From Eucalyptus grandis (Eukaryota; Streptophyta; Magnoliopsida; Myrtales; Myrtaceae): 64,000 nt of DNA. The notes below the pieces were generated by a model. The model was given only the letters and a program-made list of their open reading frames with translations. It was not told where the DNA came from and did not search any database. Of the stretch, positions 1 to 11,030 are shown piece by piece. Position 1 is the stretch's first letter. Every line of letters begins with the position of its first letter. A program made the position numbers and the translations under genes. The stretch lies in NCBI RefSeq assembly GCF_016545825.1, contig NC_052619.1, positions 37,849,682 through 37,913,681 of the forward strand. The letters run 5' to 3'.

Positions 1-529
1 TGGGTTCAATTTTGTAGTTAATTTCAACCAGATGCGATTTTAGCGTGACCTAACCTACCGGGTAGCTTTTAGGAATTTTTAGCGCATTTGACCCATGGTC
101 AATTATTTCTGAGCCACATTGTGCATCTTTGACTCATTGGCAGCTCTCAGTTGTCGTAAAAATCTCAAGGATTCAAATACAGACACAGGGTATAGAAACG
201 ATAAAAAAAATCGATCTAGTGCCGTTCGACAAGAATTTTGCAATCAAGTGGAATCACCAACACTTTAATCACATGCCATTGTCGAATCGACCTATCTCCA
301 ATCTCTAATCAATTTTGACGGTGCCAAAATGACTCTTGCAGATTAGCACGGTCGAGCAGTCGATTTCTGGTCGAATTCTCAAATCAGTCGCGTTTAGATT
401 CCTTAACGGCTTCACTAGATAGATTAGTTATCTTGTGAGTGATCAGCTCAGAGAAAAAAACTATAGGCACGTCAATGAAAAGCCCAATTCATTCAATCAA
501 AAACAAAATCAAAAAATCAGACTGTCACA
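1..529 (-). repeat. LTR fragment, G2/G3 gypsy family
   Basis: This is the first 0.5 kb of a G2/G3-family LTR in minus orientation, cut by the window edge. Its right end reads TGTCACA, the reverse complement of the TGTGACA start of the G2 LTR at 2452. The whole segment is an inverted relative of 2452-2960 and also matches the ends of the G3 LTRs near 22,040-22,584 and 27,800-28,334. Position 530 onward does not look like a polypurine tract, so the right side is probably host flank and not element interior. Confidence 0.75.
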
Positions 530-2451
530 TCAACACCCAGGCTTGGTTCCACAATCGCTACCATAGCCCTTCCTAAGTTTTCATTTGAGGAAAAGGATAA
601 GGTTTAGATATAATGCCCAAAAGGCAGGTTAACAACCCTCATTTAAGTGTGAGTTCTCCTAAGCTCTTATTTTGCATAATCTTAGGTTCATTTATGTTTG
701 GATTAATCCTAAAGGTTTTTATGTAAAAAGACAATCGCCACTAGCCTTTGGGATCATCTAAAAACCAAGTGAGGCACAAAAGATTGTCTCACTAGTTTTG
801 TAATCAGAGTTTTTCTGGGTTCAGGAACTTGATTATACTAATAGTCTAATTAGTGCCTTTTCGATACCCCTTGTTGACAAAACTTCCTAATAAATTTTGA
901 AATTGACAAAACTATCCATAAGAGTTTCATAAGTCTAATTAATGTCTTGACATATGTCAAATAAGGGAAATACTCTCACAATGAAGCCTTTAACATTCTT
1001 GATTCGACTCAAACTCAAGTCTAGATCTTGAGTCTACTTCAGACGGAACAAGCTCAAACTTAAGTTTAGACTCTATGTTGAAAACTAAGATCTTCAAGCC
1101 TCAAAAAAATATTATTTCGGTTCCCATCATGACACAAGTTCTAAACATGACTCAAATTCAGAACGTGACATAATTTTAGAATGAGACCCTAGTTTAGAAT
1201 GTATAATAGCTGGTAATCTGGTTTGGATTTTGCACCTAGAAAGATTTTATTAACTTGATCTTATTTGATTGGTAAGTTAGTCTTGAGACAAGTCCTTTCG
1301 AAAGGAAAAAGCTCTATTTGTGGAAACCAAGACTCAGATTGTATGAGCAACTAGAATTAAGTGGAGATTCAGCTTCTTTCACTTTATAGTTACTCAATCT
1401 CCTTGATAGAGATTTTTCCAAAGGGTAGATTGGAAGATGATCCTCTAGAGACTGTCTAATGGCTATTTTGGAAGTAGAGGAATATTTAAAAAGGCTAAGG
1501 TGTTGAGGAGCATGTGAGAGATATGGCCCAAATTTTTTAAATTCCAAAGTATAAGCATATTTTGACCATACACTTGTCTTTAGTAAGCTTCGATTTTGTG
1601 ATCGTGAGAGAAATATCAAAAGAGTAACTGAGAGAGATAGTGTGATCTTTAATACATTGAGTGTAAACACTCAATATTATAATCTCTTGTTGATCATCTA
1701 ATGAAATTTAGCTGGTAGTCTATCGACATGGAAGAGTGAACATAGGTTTGATCTAAGTCGAACCACCTAAAATCTTATGTGCAAATTTTTCTTATCCTTA
1801 ATCTCTTTCAATTCACTTTTATAGTTTATTGCACACTTGCAAGGTGCTTTTAATAGTTCGTTCTACAGCACATTCTAGAATTTGACCCTTGTTCAGATTT
1901 TAATCTTGACTCTTTCTATTTTGCTTTAAATTATCAAGATTTTAAGAATCATCTATCCATCCCCTTTAGGTGATACTTTCTAGCTACTTCACCTCTAACT
2001 TGGTTGAGATGTTCATCTAAGTAATCAAACTGCTTTTGTTACCAATTATGGTCCTAAGGTTTATTCTAACCATTCTTAAAATAAATAAATAAAACCAATA
2101 TATTAAAATTGCACGAATGGAACATCCAAGTATTAAAAGGTTGAAGGAAAAAGCGGAAATGAAAAACCAATACTTGTTGAGCAAAGAATATTACATCACC
2201 TTCTTATGATTCTTAAGGCATGAACCTCCATAAGCTTGATGCTAGAGACTAATTCTAACCCTAGATTAAGGTGAGCCTAAACTCTATTCGTGTTATTAAG
2301 GGTGATGATATTAATGTAAACTAAGCTAATCACTTATTAAAAGAATGATCCTAAGTCTAACCTAGTTTACATTTTTTAGCAAACCTATGTGTCGTGATCC
2401 TCCTCTTTTTCATTGGGAGAAAAGGATAAGATTTAGAGGTAATGCTCATAA
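530..2451. other. Degenerate repeat-derived DNA without a supported gene
   Basis: I see no gene here; frames are short and broken. A stretch at about 585-670 recurs in diverged form just before the G2 LTR (about 2405-2450) and near 63,050-63,170, which suggests remnants of one dispersed LTR-type repeat. The rest is AT-rich and not recognised. Confidence 0.5.
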
Positions 2452-3136
2452 TGTGACATCCTGAAATTTTCATTTTATTTTCAATTAAATGAATCGGGCC
2501 TTTCGTCGACACGCCTATAATTCTATTTTTTGAGCTGATCACTCATGAGAGACTATCTGGGGAAGCCATTAAGGGATTTTAACGCAGTAGACTTGAGAAT
2601 TCGACTAGGAATCAATTGCTCGACCGTGCTAGTCTGCAAAGGTCATTACGACATAGTCAAAAATCAATCAAAGACCGGAGATAGGCCGATTCAATAGAAA
2701 TATGTGATTAGCGTGTGGGTGATTCCACCTAATTGCAAAATTTCTGTCGATTGGCACTAAATCGATTTTTCTGTCACTTTCGTACCTTCTGTGTCCGTAT
2801 TTGAAATCTCGAGATTTTCACAACAACCGAGAGTCACCAATGAGTCAAAGATGTACATTGTGGCTTGAAAATAATCGACCACGGGTCAATTGCACTAAAA
2901 ATTCCTAAAAGCTACTCGGTAGGTTAAGTCACACTAAAATAGCGTCAGATTGAAATTAACCGTGAATTTGAACCCGACTTCAGAAATTGAAAGTTCTCTC
3001 ATGTTACAATTTATTTTAAGAATGTCGACTCATCTTCAGAAAAATTTTCAGCGAGTTCGAGATTTTTATGAAAAATTGATTAAGATGATTTCGAAAATAA
3101 CCAAAAATTCGGATGAGCCAAATCGAAGGGATTTTT
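2452..3136 (+). repeat. 5' LTR of gypsy element G2, first part
   Basis: The LTR starts TGTGACATCC, the same start as the G3 LTRs read on their own strand. It is interrupted at 3136 by element G1 and resumes at 12864. The last five bases, TTTTT (3132-3136), are the left copy of the G1 target duplication. With the second part the LTR is about 2.5 kb. Confidence 0.8.
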
Positions 3137-3939
3137 TGTGGCACCCCCAAACAACTAAGGTCGCCACAGCTACCTATCACTCCTCCTACTGAATACCAGT
3201 TACATCTCTTAGCACAAGCACCGTAGTTCATAGACATTTTTTTTATAAGAGTTTAGTGCAGCTCAGAGCAAAATTAAAGACGAGTCTCACCATCCCTCTA
3301 CTCTCTTAATGATGGTACAATGCACACTTACTACACATCGAAGGAAAACATAAGCCGAGCCACTTTTATTTACATCTTTAGGATGGACATCTTGGGTCAG
3401 TACAACCAAAAAGAAAAGCCAAGACTTTTAGCTAAACTTGGCTACAGCTCAAAAGAGAGATCTCGACCCCCTGTATTGATCATGTATAACCCTCCATCTA
3501 CAAGTGTCGGCTATATTAAAAAAAAATCAGCTCCCTCTCCTCACGCGGGCCATCACACCCATCCAAGTGCACCGGGCGGTGGTGGCGGCCACATCCCCTA
3601 CATCACTTCGTCATGGCGAACGTGGATAGACAAGAACTCCTAGATGACCGGGCCCCCAGCTAGGCCCACATCATACATAACCAGCGTTTGAACCCGTACG
3701 AACATCAAACCAGGGATGGTGACACTATCAAGCTCCATACAATCGACCTCCACATCAGATGGAAGGCCGTAAAAGGTACGTTGCATGACCGAAGCGAGAG
3801 GCATCTGTCTAATCTGAAATGTTGGTCCCCAAAGGGGTGAGTACAACCACTCAGTAGGTAAAGGATCTATTAAACTACTCAATGCACCAAACAGAACAAT
3901 CATAACATCATAGAAGAGTACATATCATTCATGCATATA

Positions 3940-4065
3940 CCATCATGCAATAGGTGCATATACAACCATGCACTCATCATCAAGCATTCATACATATCCA
4001 TCATGCCACAGGTGCATATACAACCATGCACTCATCATCAAGCATTCATGCATATCCATGCCTTA
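3940..4065. repeat. Short tandem duplication inside the G1 3' LTR
   Basis: A unit of roughly 55-60 bp containing ACCATGCACTCATCATCAAG occurs twice in a row here. The matching part of the 5' LTR (11,842-11,890) has it once, so copy number changed after insertion. Confidence 0.8.
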
Positions 4066-4483
4066 TGTGCACATACCACCATGCACTCATCATATTATAT
4101 CATACGGCCATGCATACATATCACCATGCATGATTCAATTTCCGCTTTTTATCTTTCAATTGGGTCACCACATTTTTCTTTCCCAAGACCAGTAATTTGC
4201 ATCCCACATTTTATCGCTCGCACCCAACCTGGCGTCACGAGGAACCTCGGCACACACCTCCGAGCATCCCGAAACTCCCGAGGACATCGGGCACACACAC
4301 TCCAGGCCTCTGGCACCCACCTCCGGGCATCCCAACACTCCTGGGGCATCGTCGGCTCACACCTCCGATGGTATCCTCATTTATCATAATTCATATCCAC
4401 ATTTGCGTCTCAATATCAACATGGCACATGATGTAATGGCAACAAGGTCAATTTCAGCCTTTGAAATTCGCACAATCCAGCTT

Positions 4484-5330
4484 CCACAGTTTTAGGAAAA
4501 ATTTTCATTAAATACCCAAATGACATTAAAAAATTATGAAATGCAAACATGTGATAGTCAAGACATGAGGGCAAATACTTCATGAAGAACACTACACCAA
4601 AAGATTCCCATATAGCTCAATACAGAACACACATCACAGCACTACTAATTATGTCCGTTCCAATTGCACAGTTTTTGCAACATTTTTGGTTAAATAGGCA
4701 AATGAACTTCAAAAATTACGAAATTTGAATATGTTTCAGTCAAGAAATAAAAAAAAAGATATTTCATACATAATACTTTTCCAAAATAATCTCATTCAAA
4801 ATGCTATAGACCACGCATTACAACATTACCAAGTCAGAACACATCAGATTACACAGTTTTAGAAACACTTTCGATTAAATACCCCAATGACCTTCAAAAA
4901 TTATGAAATTCAACTATGTAATAGCCAAGGCCATAAGGTACATACTTCATGCAGACATCGAAGTCAGATTCGTCCTAGGTAATGAAATATAGGCGGTTGA
5001 AACTTCTGTTCCCAGTACCGAAATTTCCAGATCTAACCGTCTCCGAAAGACCACGATTTCACCTACCTATTCTTGTTTTTTTTCTCTAAATTTTTTATAT
5101 GTTAAACCTCAGGATGTCCTTTACATCTTTTGTTAAGAAGTAGAAATGAAATTTCCACAAAAAGATAGCCTTACAGTCCATGAATTCATCAAAGGTAGTT
5201 ACCGAAATCTCCAGATCCAGTCTCTCCAAATAATGAAGATTTCACCCACTTAAACTTGTTTTTTTATCCCAAATTTGAGTATGTTATACTCCAGGAAGTC
5301 CTTAACAACTTTCATTCAGAAGTCAAAGCC
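4484..5330. repeat. Diverged ~184-bp tandem repeats in the G1 3' LTR
   Basis: CACAGTTTT-led units start at 4484, 4667 and 4852 (spacings 183 and 185). Each is followed by a conserved stretch around TTCAAAAATTATGAAAT. A second pair beginning TACCGAAAT lies at 5016 and 5200 (spacing 184). All units lie in the part of this LTR that is missing from the 5' LTR. Confidence 0.7.
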
Positions 5331-6230
5331 AAAATCCAACTCGAACATCACATGCAAGCCACTAGAACATCCAAGGTCGAGCTGTTTATTCAAGAACAGT
5401 TTACTATTCTAGAACACCACTCTTAAAACTTCAATTTTTCACCTCCTAAACATCCGAAATTTGTCACCATTAGATCACATACACTAGGCACAACATGCAA
5501 GAGTAGATCAAGGATCCCACTTGCCTCTAAACCGAGCAAGCAGCGCTCACAACGGCGACGAGACACAGCGACGGACGACGGACGCACGGCGGACGGTCAA
5601 CGAATGGTCCTCCTCCTTCCTCTCTTCCTTTCTTCCTTTTCTTCGTCTCTTTCTCTCCTCTCTTTCTCTCTCGGACAAACCCTTCTCTCTCCCTCTCTTT
5701 CTCACTTAAGCCGGCCATCATTTCCCTAATTTTCTTCCCCTCCATCATTAGCCATCATCACTTCTTTGCATGGGTGACACTTGGCCATCTCCATGGGACA
5801 AGTGGGGGAAGCATGCAAAACTGGTCTCTTCCTCTCCCTTCTTCGTGCGGACGACGGCCCCTCACGGGCTCTATGGGCCGGCCATTTCGGCCCATCTTAG
5901 GCCCAACACTCTTGGGCCTAAGACCCAAGCTTAAATAACCTAAGATTAACCCTTTTTAAAAACTAATTAAATCCCTATTAAATCAAAGTACTAAATTGTA
6001 AATTAAATGGCCATACACTTGCAATCATAAATCCATAAGTTTCCAATTTATAATACATATGGCCAAAGATAGAACTTTCTTTCCCAAAATTTATCCATAA
6101 AAAACTTGGCCATAAATCTCATTTGAATCATGGATCAAAAAGGCTACAAAAATACAATAACGGGGTTTCCATCGCCTATCCATGGCTCTTGGCATATTTA
6201 GGGCTTTTCATGAAATTCTAGGATGCCACA

Positions 6231-6252
6231 ATTCTCCCCTCCTTAGAGAATT
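6231..6252 (-). promoter_or_regulatory. G1 polypurine tract
   Basis: On the minus strand the bases directly before the 3' LTR read AAGGAGGGGAGAAT, a standard plus-strand primer tract for an LTR element. Confidence 0.8.
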
Positions 6253-6259
6253 TCATCCT

Positions 6260-7800
6260 CGAAATTAGACATCACTCATGCCTTTTGAAACAAGTAGGGG
6301 TATTTTTCCTTCATTTGATCTTCACTCTCCCATGTGGCTTCTTCCATATCATGATGTCGTCATAATATCTTAACCAGTGGAATTATCTTGGTCCTAAGGA
6401 CTTGCTCATTTCGATCCAGTACTTGCACAGGCTCTTCGATGTACCTCACTTTCTCATCCACTTTGATGGCTTCATGATTGAGTATGTGACTAGGATCCGG
6501 CTAGTACTTTCTCAACATCGACACATGAAACACATCATGTAATTTTCCCAATTTAGGAGGCAGTGCCAAACGACAAGCTACATCTCCTATTCTTTCAAGT
6601 ATCTCAAAAGGCCCAATAAATCTAGGGTTCAGCTTACCCTTCATTCCGAATCGAGGTATTCCTTTCATAGGAGATACCTTAAGAAATACATGATCTCCCA
6701 CATTAAACTCTAAAGGCCTTCTACGCCTATCTACATAATCTCTCTGCCTATTCTAGGCTGTCTTAAGTCTTTTCCTGATTATTTCGACCGCTTCTGTAGT
6801 AACTTGTACTATCTCCGGTCCTGTCAATTTTCTTTCACCTACTTCATTCCAATAGATAGGGGTCCTACATCTCCTTCCATATAATGCCTCATATGGAGCC
6901 ATGCCTATACTTTTATGAAAACTATTGTTATAGGTGAACTCTATCAGGTGTAAATTCTCATCCCAATTTTCTTTAAAGTCAATGACACATGCTCTCAGCA
7001 TATCTTCTAGAGTCTGAATCACTCTTTCTATTTGTCCATCTGTTTGAGGATGAAAAGCAGTACTAAATTGAAGTTTTGTCCCTAAGGCACCTTGAAGACT
7101 TCACCAAAAATTTGAAGTAAACCTAGAGTCTCGATCAGAAGTGATCGTTACAGGAATACCATACAAGCGTATTACCTAGCTTACATACATCTCTACAAGT
7201 TTACTCATCGAGTAATCTACACGGATAGTTAGGAAATGAGCAGACTTCATCAAACGATCCACTATTACCCAAATAGAGTTGTGACCATTTGATGTCCTTG
7301 GCAATCCTTGCACAAAGTCCATCGTTACATGTTCCCACTTCCACTCTGGTATATATCCAATGGTCAACAGTCCTGCGGGTTTGCGGTGTTCCACCTTTAC
7401 TTGTTGACACGTTAAGCATTGAGAGACATGCTTAGCTATATCCTTCTTCATGCCATTCCACCAAAATTGCTGACACATATTCATGTACATCTTTGTACTT
7501 TCTGGATGAATATTATAATTACTCTTATGTGCCCCCGACAAAATTTCCTTCTTTACTTCTTCATTGTCGGGAACACAAAGTCGTCCTTGGCATCTTATTA
7601 CACCATCTTCAGAGACTTGAAATTCTGGTCTTTTCCCTAAAGACACTGCATCTTTTACTTTCATAATCTCCGGGTCAGATTCTTGCAGGATCTCAACTTT
7701 CTGAATAATTTTGGGTTCAATCATTAATGTAGTAAGCATACCAGTAAGGTAATCCATTTCCAATTTAAAGTCTGAATCCACAATAGACTTTAACAGATTC
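6260..7800 (-). pseudogene. G1 integrase with chromodomain-like tail (broken)
   Basis: This part inserts the cDNA copy. On the minus strand an H2C2 zinc-binding region lies at about 7390-7520 (H-x-H then C-LTC spacing). The catalytic core follows, with the first Asp in the [10 protein letters not shown] block near 7320, a second in a TSDRDSRF-like block near 7140, and the Glu-containing stretch near 7030 (QTDGQIERVIQ). A GPY/F-type module (GPFEILERIGDVA) is at about 6570-6610. The tail near 6290-6340 contains EEATWE, as chromodomains do. Stops interrupt it at about 7176, 6753 and 6501, all in the same frame. Confidence 0.88.
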
Positions 7801-8480
7801 CACTCTGTTATTCTTAGACTAGCCATGTCCATAGCCAACTTTCGACTAAGGGCATCTGCCACTTTATTTGCCTTTCCTGGATGATATTGTATCTCACAAT
7901 CATAATCTTTCAACAACTCCATCCACCTCCTTTGTCTCATGTTCAATTCTTTTTGTGAAAATAGATACTTTAAGCTCTTGTGATCTGTATAGATTTCAAA
8001 CTTTTCTCCATACAGATAGTGTCTCCATATCTTCAAAGCAAACACTATAGCTGCTAATTCTAAATCATGCGTTGGGTAATTCAGCTCATGAGGTTTCAAT
8101 TGCCTCAATGCATAGGCTATGACCTTGCCATCCTGCATCAAAACACATCACAGTCCTTTGTGAGATGCATCACTACACACCGTAAAACCATCAGATCCAA
8201 ACGGTATAGTCAGGATTGGAGCTAAAGTCAATTTTCTTTTAAGTTCCTAAAAACTCCCTTCACATTCCCCACTCCATTCAAACTCCGCGTTCTTTCAAGT
8301 CAATTTTGTTAAAGGACCTGCCAATCGTGAAAACCCTTCAATAAACCTTCTATAATAACTAGCCAATCCTAAAAAACTCCGTATCTCAGTGGGTGTTGTC
8401 GGTCTCGGCCAATTTATTACCATCTCCACTTTCGCGCGGGTCCACTGAAATTCCTCGTCCTGACACCACGTGTCCCAAAA
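7800..8480 (-). pseudogene. G1 RNase H region (broken)
   Basis: RNase H removes the RNA strand during reverse transcription. Motifs visible on the minus strand include [10 protein letters not shown], the [11 protein letters not shown] block, [10 protein letters not shown] and the end motif [12 protein letters not shown] (about 7830-8120). It is joined to integrase in one frame, but the frame differs from gag through RT. A frameshift therefore lies between about 8150 and 8497, where further stops also occur. Confidence 0.88.
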
Positions 8481-9060
8481 ATGCTATCCGATTCAACTAG
8501 AATTCACATTTGCTAAATTTAGCATACAACTTATGATCTCTCAAAGTTTGCAAAACTATACTCAAGTGTTGCTCATGCTCTTCAAGTCCTCTAGAATATA
8601 TCAAGATATCATCAATGAAAACAATCACAAATTGATCCAAATAAGGTTTAAATACCCTATTCATTAGATCCATAAATACAGCTGGTGCATTTGTCAATCC
8701 AAATGGCATAACTAAGAACTCATAATGTCCATAACGAGTCCTAAATGCAATCTTAGGAATGTCTTTTTTCTTAATCCTTAACTGATGGTATCCTAATCTC
8801 AAGTCAATCTTAGAAAAGACTTAACTTCCTTGCAATTGATCAAATAAATCATCAATTTTAGGCAAAGGATACTTATTCTTTATAGTCACTTGATTCAGCT
8901 GTCTATAATCAATACATAGATGCATCGACCCATCCTTCTTTTTCACAAACAAGACTAGTGCACCCCAAGGCGAAGCACTTGGCCTAATGAATCCTTTATC
9001 AAGCAACTCTTGTAGTTGCACCTTCAATTCCTTCAACTCGACTAAGGCCATCCTATATGG
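8480..9060 (-). pseudogene. G1 reverse transcriptase (broken)
   Basis: Minus-strand RT motifs run in order: [17 protein letters not shown] (about 8890-8950), YHQLRI (8780), [19 protein letters not shown] (about 8680-8740), and the catalytic FIDDILIYS near 8610. Stops at 8821 and 8497 break it, but the frame is unchanged from gag. The two catalytic aspartates are still present. Confidence 0.92.
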
Positions 9061-9735
9061 GGCTTTCGATATTGGTCATGTTCTAGGCATTAATTCAATT
9101 TCAAACTCAATTTCCCGCTCTGGTGGTAATTCAAGCAACTCCTCAGGAATTACATCTTGAAATTCATTAATCACTTGAATTTCATCAAGCTTAGACTCTT
9201 CCTTAGTATAATCTTTAACCATGGCCAGGTACCCTTGACATCCTTTGTCAAGTAACGCACAGGCTTCTATTGCTGAAATAAGTGCTATAAATAAGTTGGT
9301 CTGACCTCCCAAAAATTCACAACTAGACTGATCAGGCAACATGAATTGGATCACTTTCCTATAGCAATCCACCTTAGCCCTATGCTTATGAAGCCAGTCC
9401 ATTCATATGATAACATCAAAGTCATACATAGCTATTACGACTAAGTCTATTTCCATATCCTTTCCTCCTATTGTTATCTTACATTTTCCACACACCAGCG
9501 TAGATAATACCATATTCTTTAAAGGTGTAAAAACACAGAGAGGTGTCTCAAGAGACGTAGTTTCTATTTTACTCAACTGTTTATATCTTTCAGACACAAA
9601 TGAATGCGTAGTACCCGTATCAAACAATGCATATGTCTTTTTATCATTTATAAGGATCGTACCTAAGATACCATTTTTGGAAGCTTCCACTTCCTCTTGG
9701 GTGACCACATACACCCTTCCTTGTGCTGGTGGCCT
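9061..9735 (-). pseudogene. G1 aspartic protease and linker to RT (broken)
   Basis: The protease active-site motif FDTGTTHSFVS lies near 9620 on the minus strand. It is followed by the MDWLHKHRA block near 9400, and then the LPPEREIEFEIEL motif that precedes RT in plant gypsy elements (about 9095-9130). In-frame stops fall at about 9403 and 9073. Read past them, the frame is continuous with gag and RT. Confidence 0.88.
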
Positions 9736-10812
9736 CTACGGATTCCTTGGTAAGTTTGGTCTAACAGCATTCTGCTGTCCCTGTCGCACTGAGCCAACAC
9801 TCATTTGCGACCTTTCTTGTGGGCAATCTCTCTTAAGGTGTCCCACTTGCCCACAACCATAACATCTCAGTCGTCCATTGCAAGGTCCTAGGCCATGTTG
9901 CCCATCACACCTTCGACATTCTTCATTTTGATATGGTGCTCTTCCAAAACTTCCAAAATTGCTCTTTTTCTTCGCATTCCAAGTCTGACCTTGACCAGGA
10001 TAGGGTCTCTTACCCTTTCTCACATCACTAAAGTTCGGTTGTCGCTTAAACTCTAATCGCTCTCTCACTAGCTCTTGCTCCACTAACTGTGCCCTTTCAT
10101 AAATCTCATGATAATCCCTTATACTCAAAGGCACCAGTTGTTTCCTAATATCAGTCCTCAATCCTTTCAGAAATCTCTTAGCTTTCTCCTCACGATCCTC
10201 AATCAATCTGGGAGCATACCTAGACAATTCAGAAAATTTTGCCTCATACTGATCCACTGTTAGCTCCTTTTGTTCAAATTGAACAAATTCAGTGATTTTC
10301 TTATCCTTAGCACAATCAAAGAAATGCTTCCTATTGAAAGCTCTCACAAACTCTTCCAAGTTCACATTGGCACCTAGTGGAAATATGGTATCCTTCGAAG
10401 CTCTCCACCAAAACTTTACATTTCCCTCCAGCTGGTACTTTGCCAAAACTATTTTCTCAACATCATTGCATTCCAACAACCAGAAAATTCGCTCCATTCC
10501 ATCAATCCAATGTTCCGCTTCCTCAAGACTTCCCATTCCATTAAACTTAAGTGGCTTCAACTTCAGAAATTGTTCCACCAGTCCTTGAGGGCGACGTTCC
10601 ATTCTAGGTTGTTGCTATGCTTGCCTATCCATCAGATTTCCAATGTTGGCCAATGCCTGCAGGATGTCTTCCATTCGGGATTCAGCCCTTGCAGCAGAGG
10701 CTTCAGCCCTCGATGGATGAGCATTTCCAGCTCGCACCATGACTTTCCTGCAATTTCCAAGCATTGCCTCAGGAATAATCTGAGACTCACTGTCTCTATA
10801 TAAAGCAACCAC
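9736..10812 (-). pseudogene. G1 gag with CCHC zinc knuckle (broken)
   Basis: Gag forms the particle that packages element RNA. The retrotransposon gag core is seen in EEAEHWIDGMERIF, FWWRASKDTI and QYEAKFSELSRYAPRL (about 10,180-10,530). The knuckle CYGCGQVGHLKRDC is at about 9830-9880. One TAG at 10,612-10,614 splits the N-terminal 65 residues from the remaining 288, and another stop at 9736-9738 separates gag from protease. All three parts share one frame, so the ancestor had a single gag-pol frame here. Confidence 0.9.
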
Positions 10813-11004
10813 TACTACATAAGTAACATAAACATGTTATTGGTACCTAAAAGCAACTCATCATAAACTACTAGGGATCTACGAGTGAATACTCATCACC
10901 TGTTATTCAAGGTTAACCAATTATTCCATTTAATACCCTATGGTGTGCATTGTCATCATGCTCCTCAATTCCCGAATGAGGCTCCTTATCATTCCAATCT
11001 ATAA

Positions 11005-11021
11005 CCATTGCTCTGATATCA
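11005..11021 (-). promoter_or_regulatory. G1 primer binding site (initiator Met tRNA)
   Basis: The minus strand reads TTGATATCAGAGCAATGG about nine bases inside the 5' LTR. It matches the usual TGGTATCAGAGC primer site with small changes at its start. Confidence 0.8.
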
Positions 11022-11030
11022 AAATCGGCC

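Larger units (their letters stand above)
3137..6230 (-). repeat. 3' LTR of G1 (long version, 3.1 kb)
   Basis: It pairs with 11031-12858. Shared blocks include 3137-4225 (with the region around 3320-3640 nearly identical to 11210-11530) and 5445-6230. The segment from about 4233 to 5445 has no counterpart in the other LTR. A pyrimidine-rich block at 5600-5705, purine-rich on the element's own strand, is almost unchanged in both copies. Confidence 0.9.

Noticed and set aside
3931..4389. 152-aa His-rich frame
   Set aside because: It crosses the short tandem duplication and the LTR-specific repeats and has no counterpart in the other LTR.
5521..5748. Open frames of 60-70 aa on both strands
   Set aside because: They come from a polypyrimidine block of the G1 LTR and recur at 12,151-12,351 in the other LTR; low complexity.
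6501..10812. Stop codons as readthrough or programmed recoding
   Set aside because: There are at least nine stops plus a frameshift, at places where related elements have sense codons; simple decay explains them.
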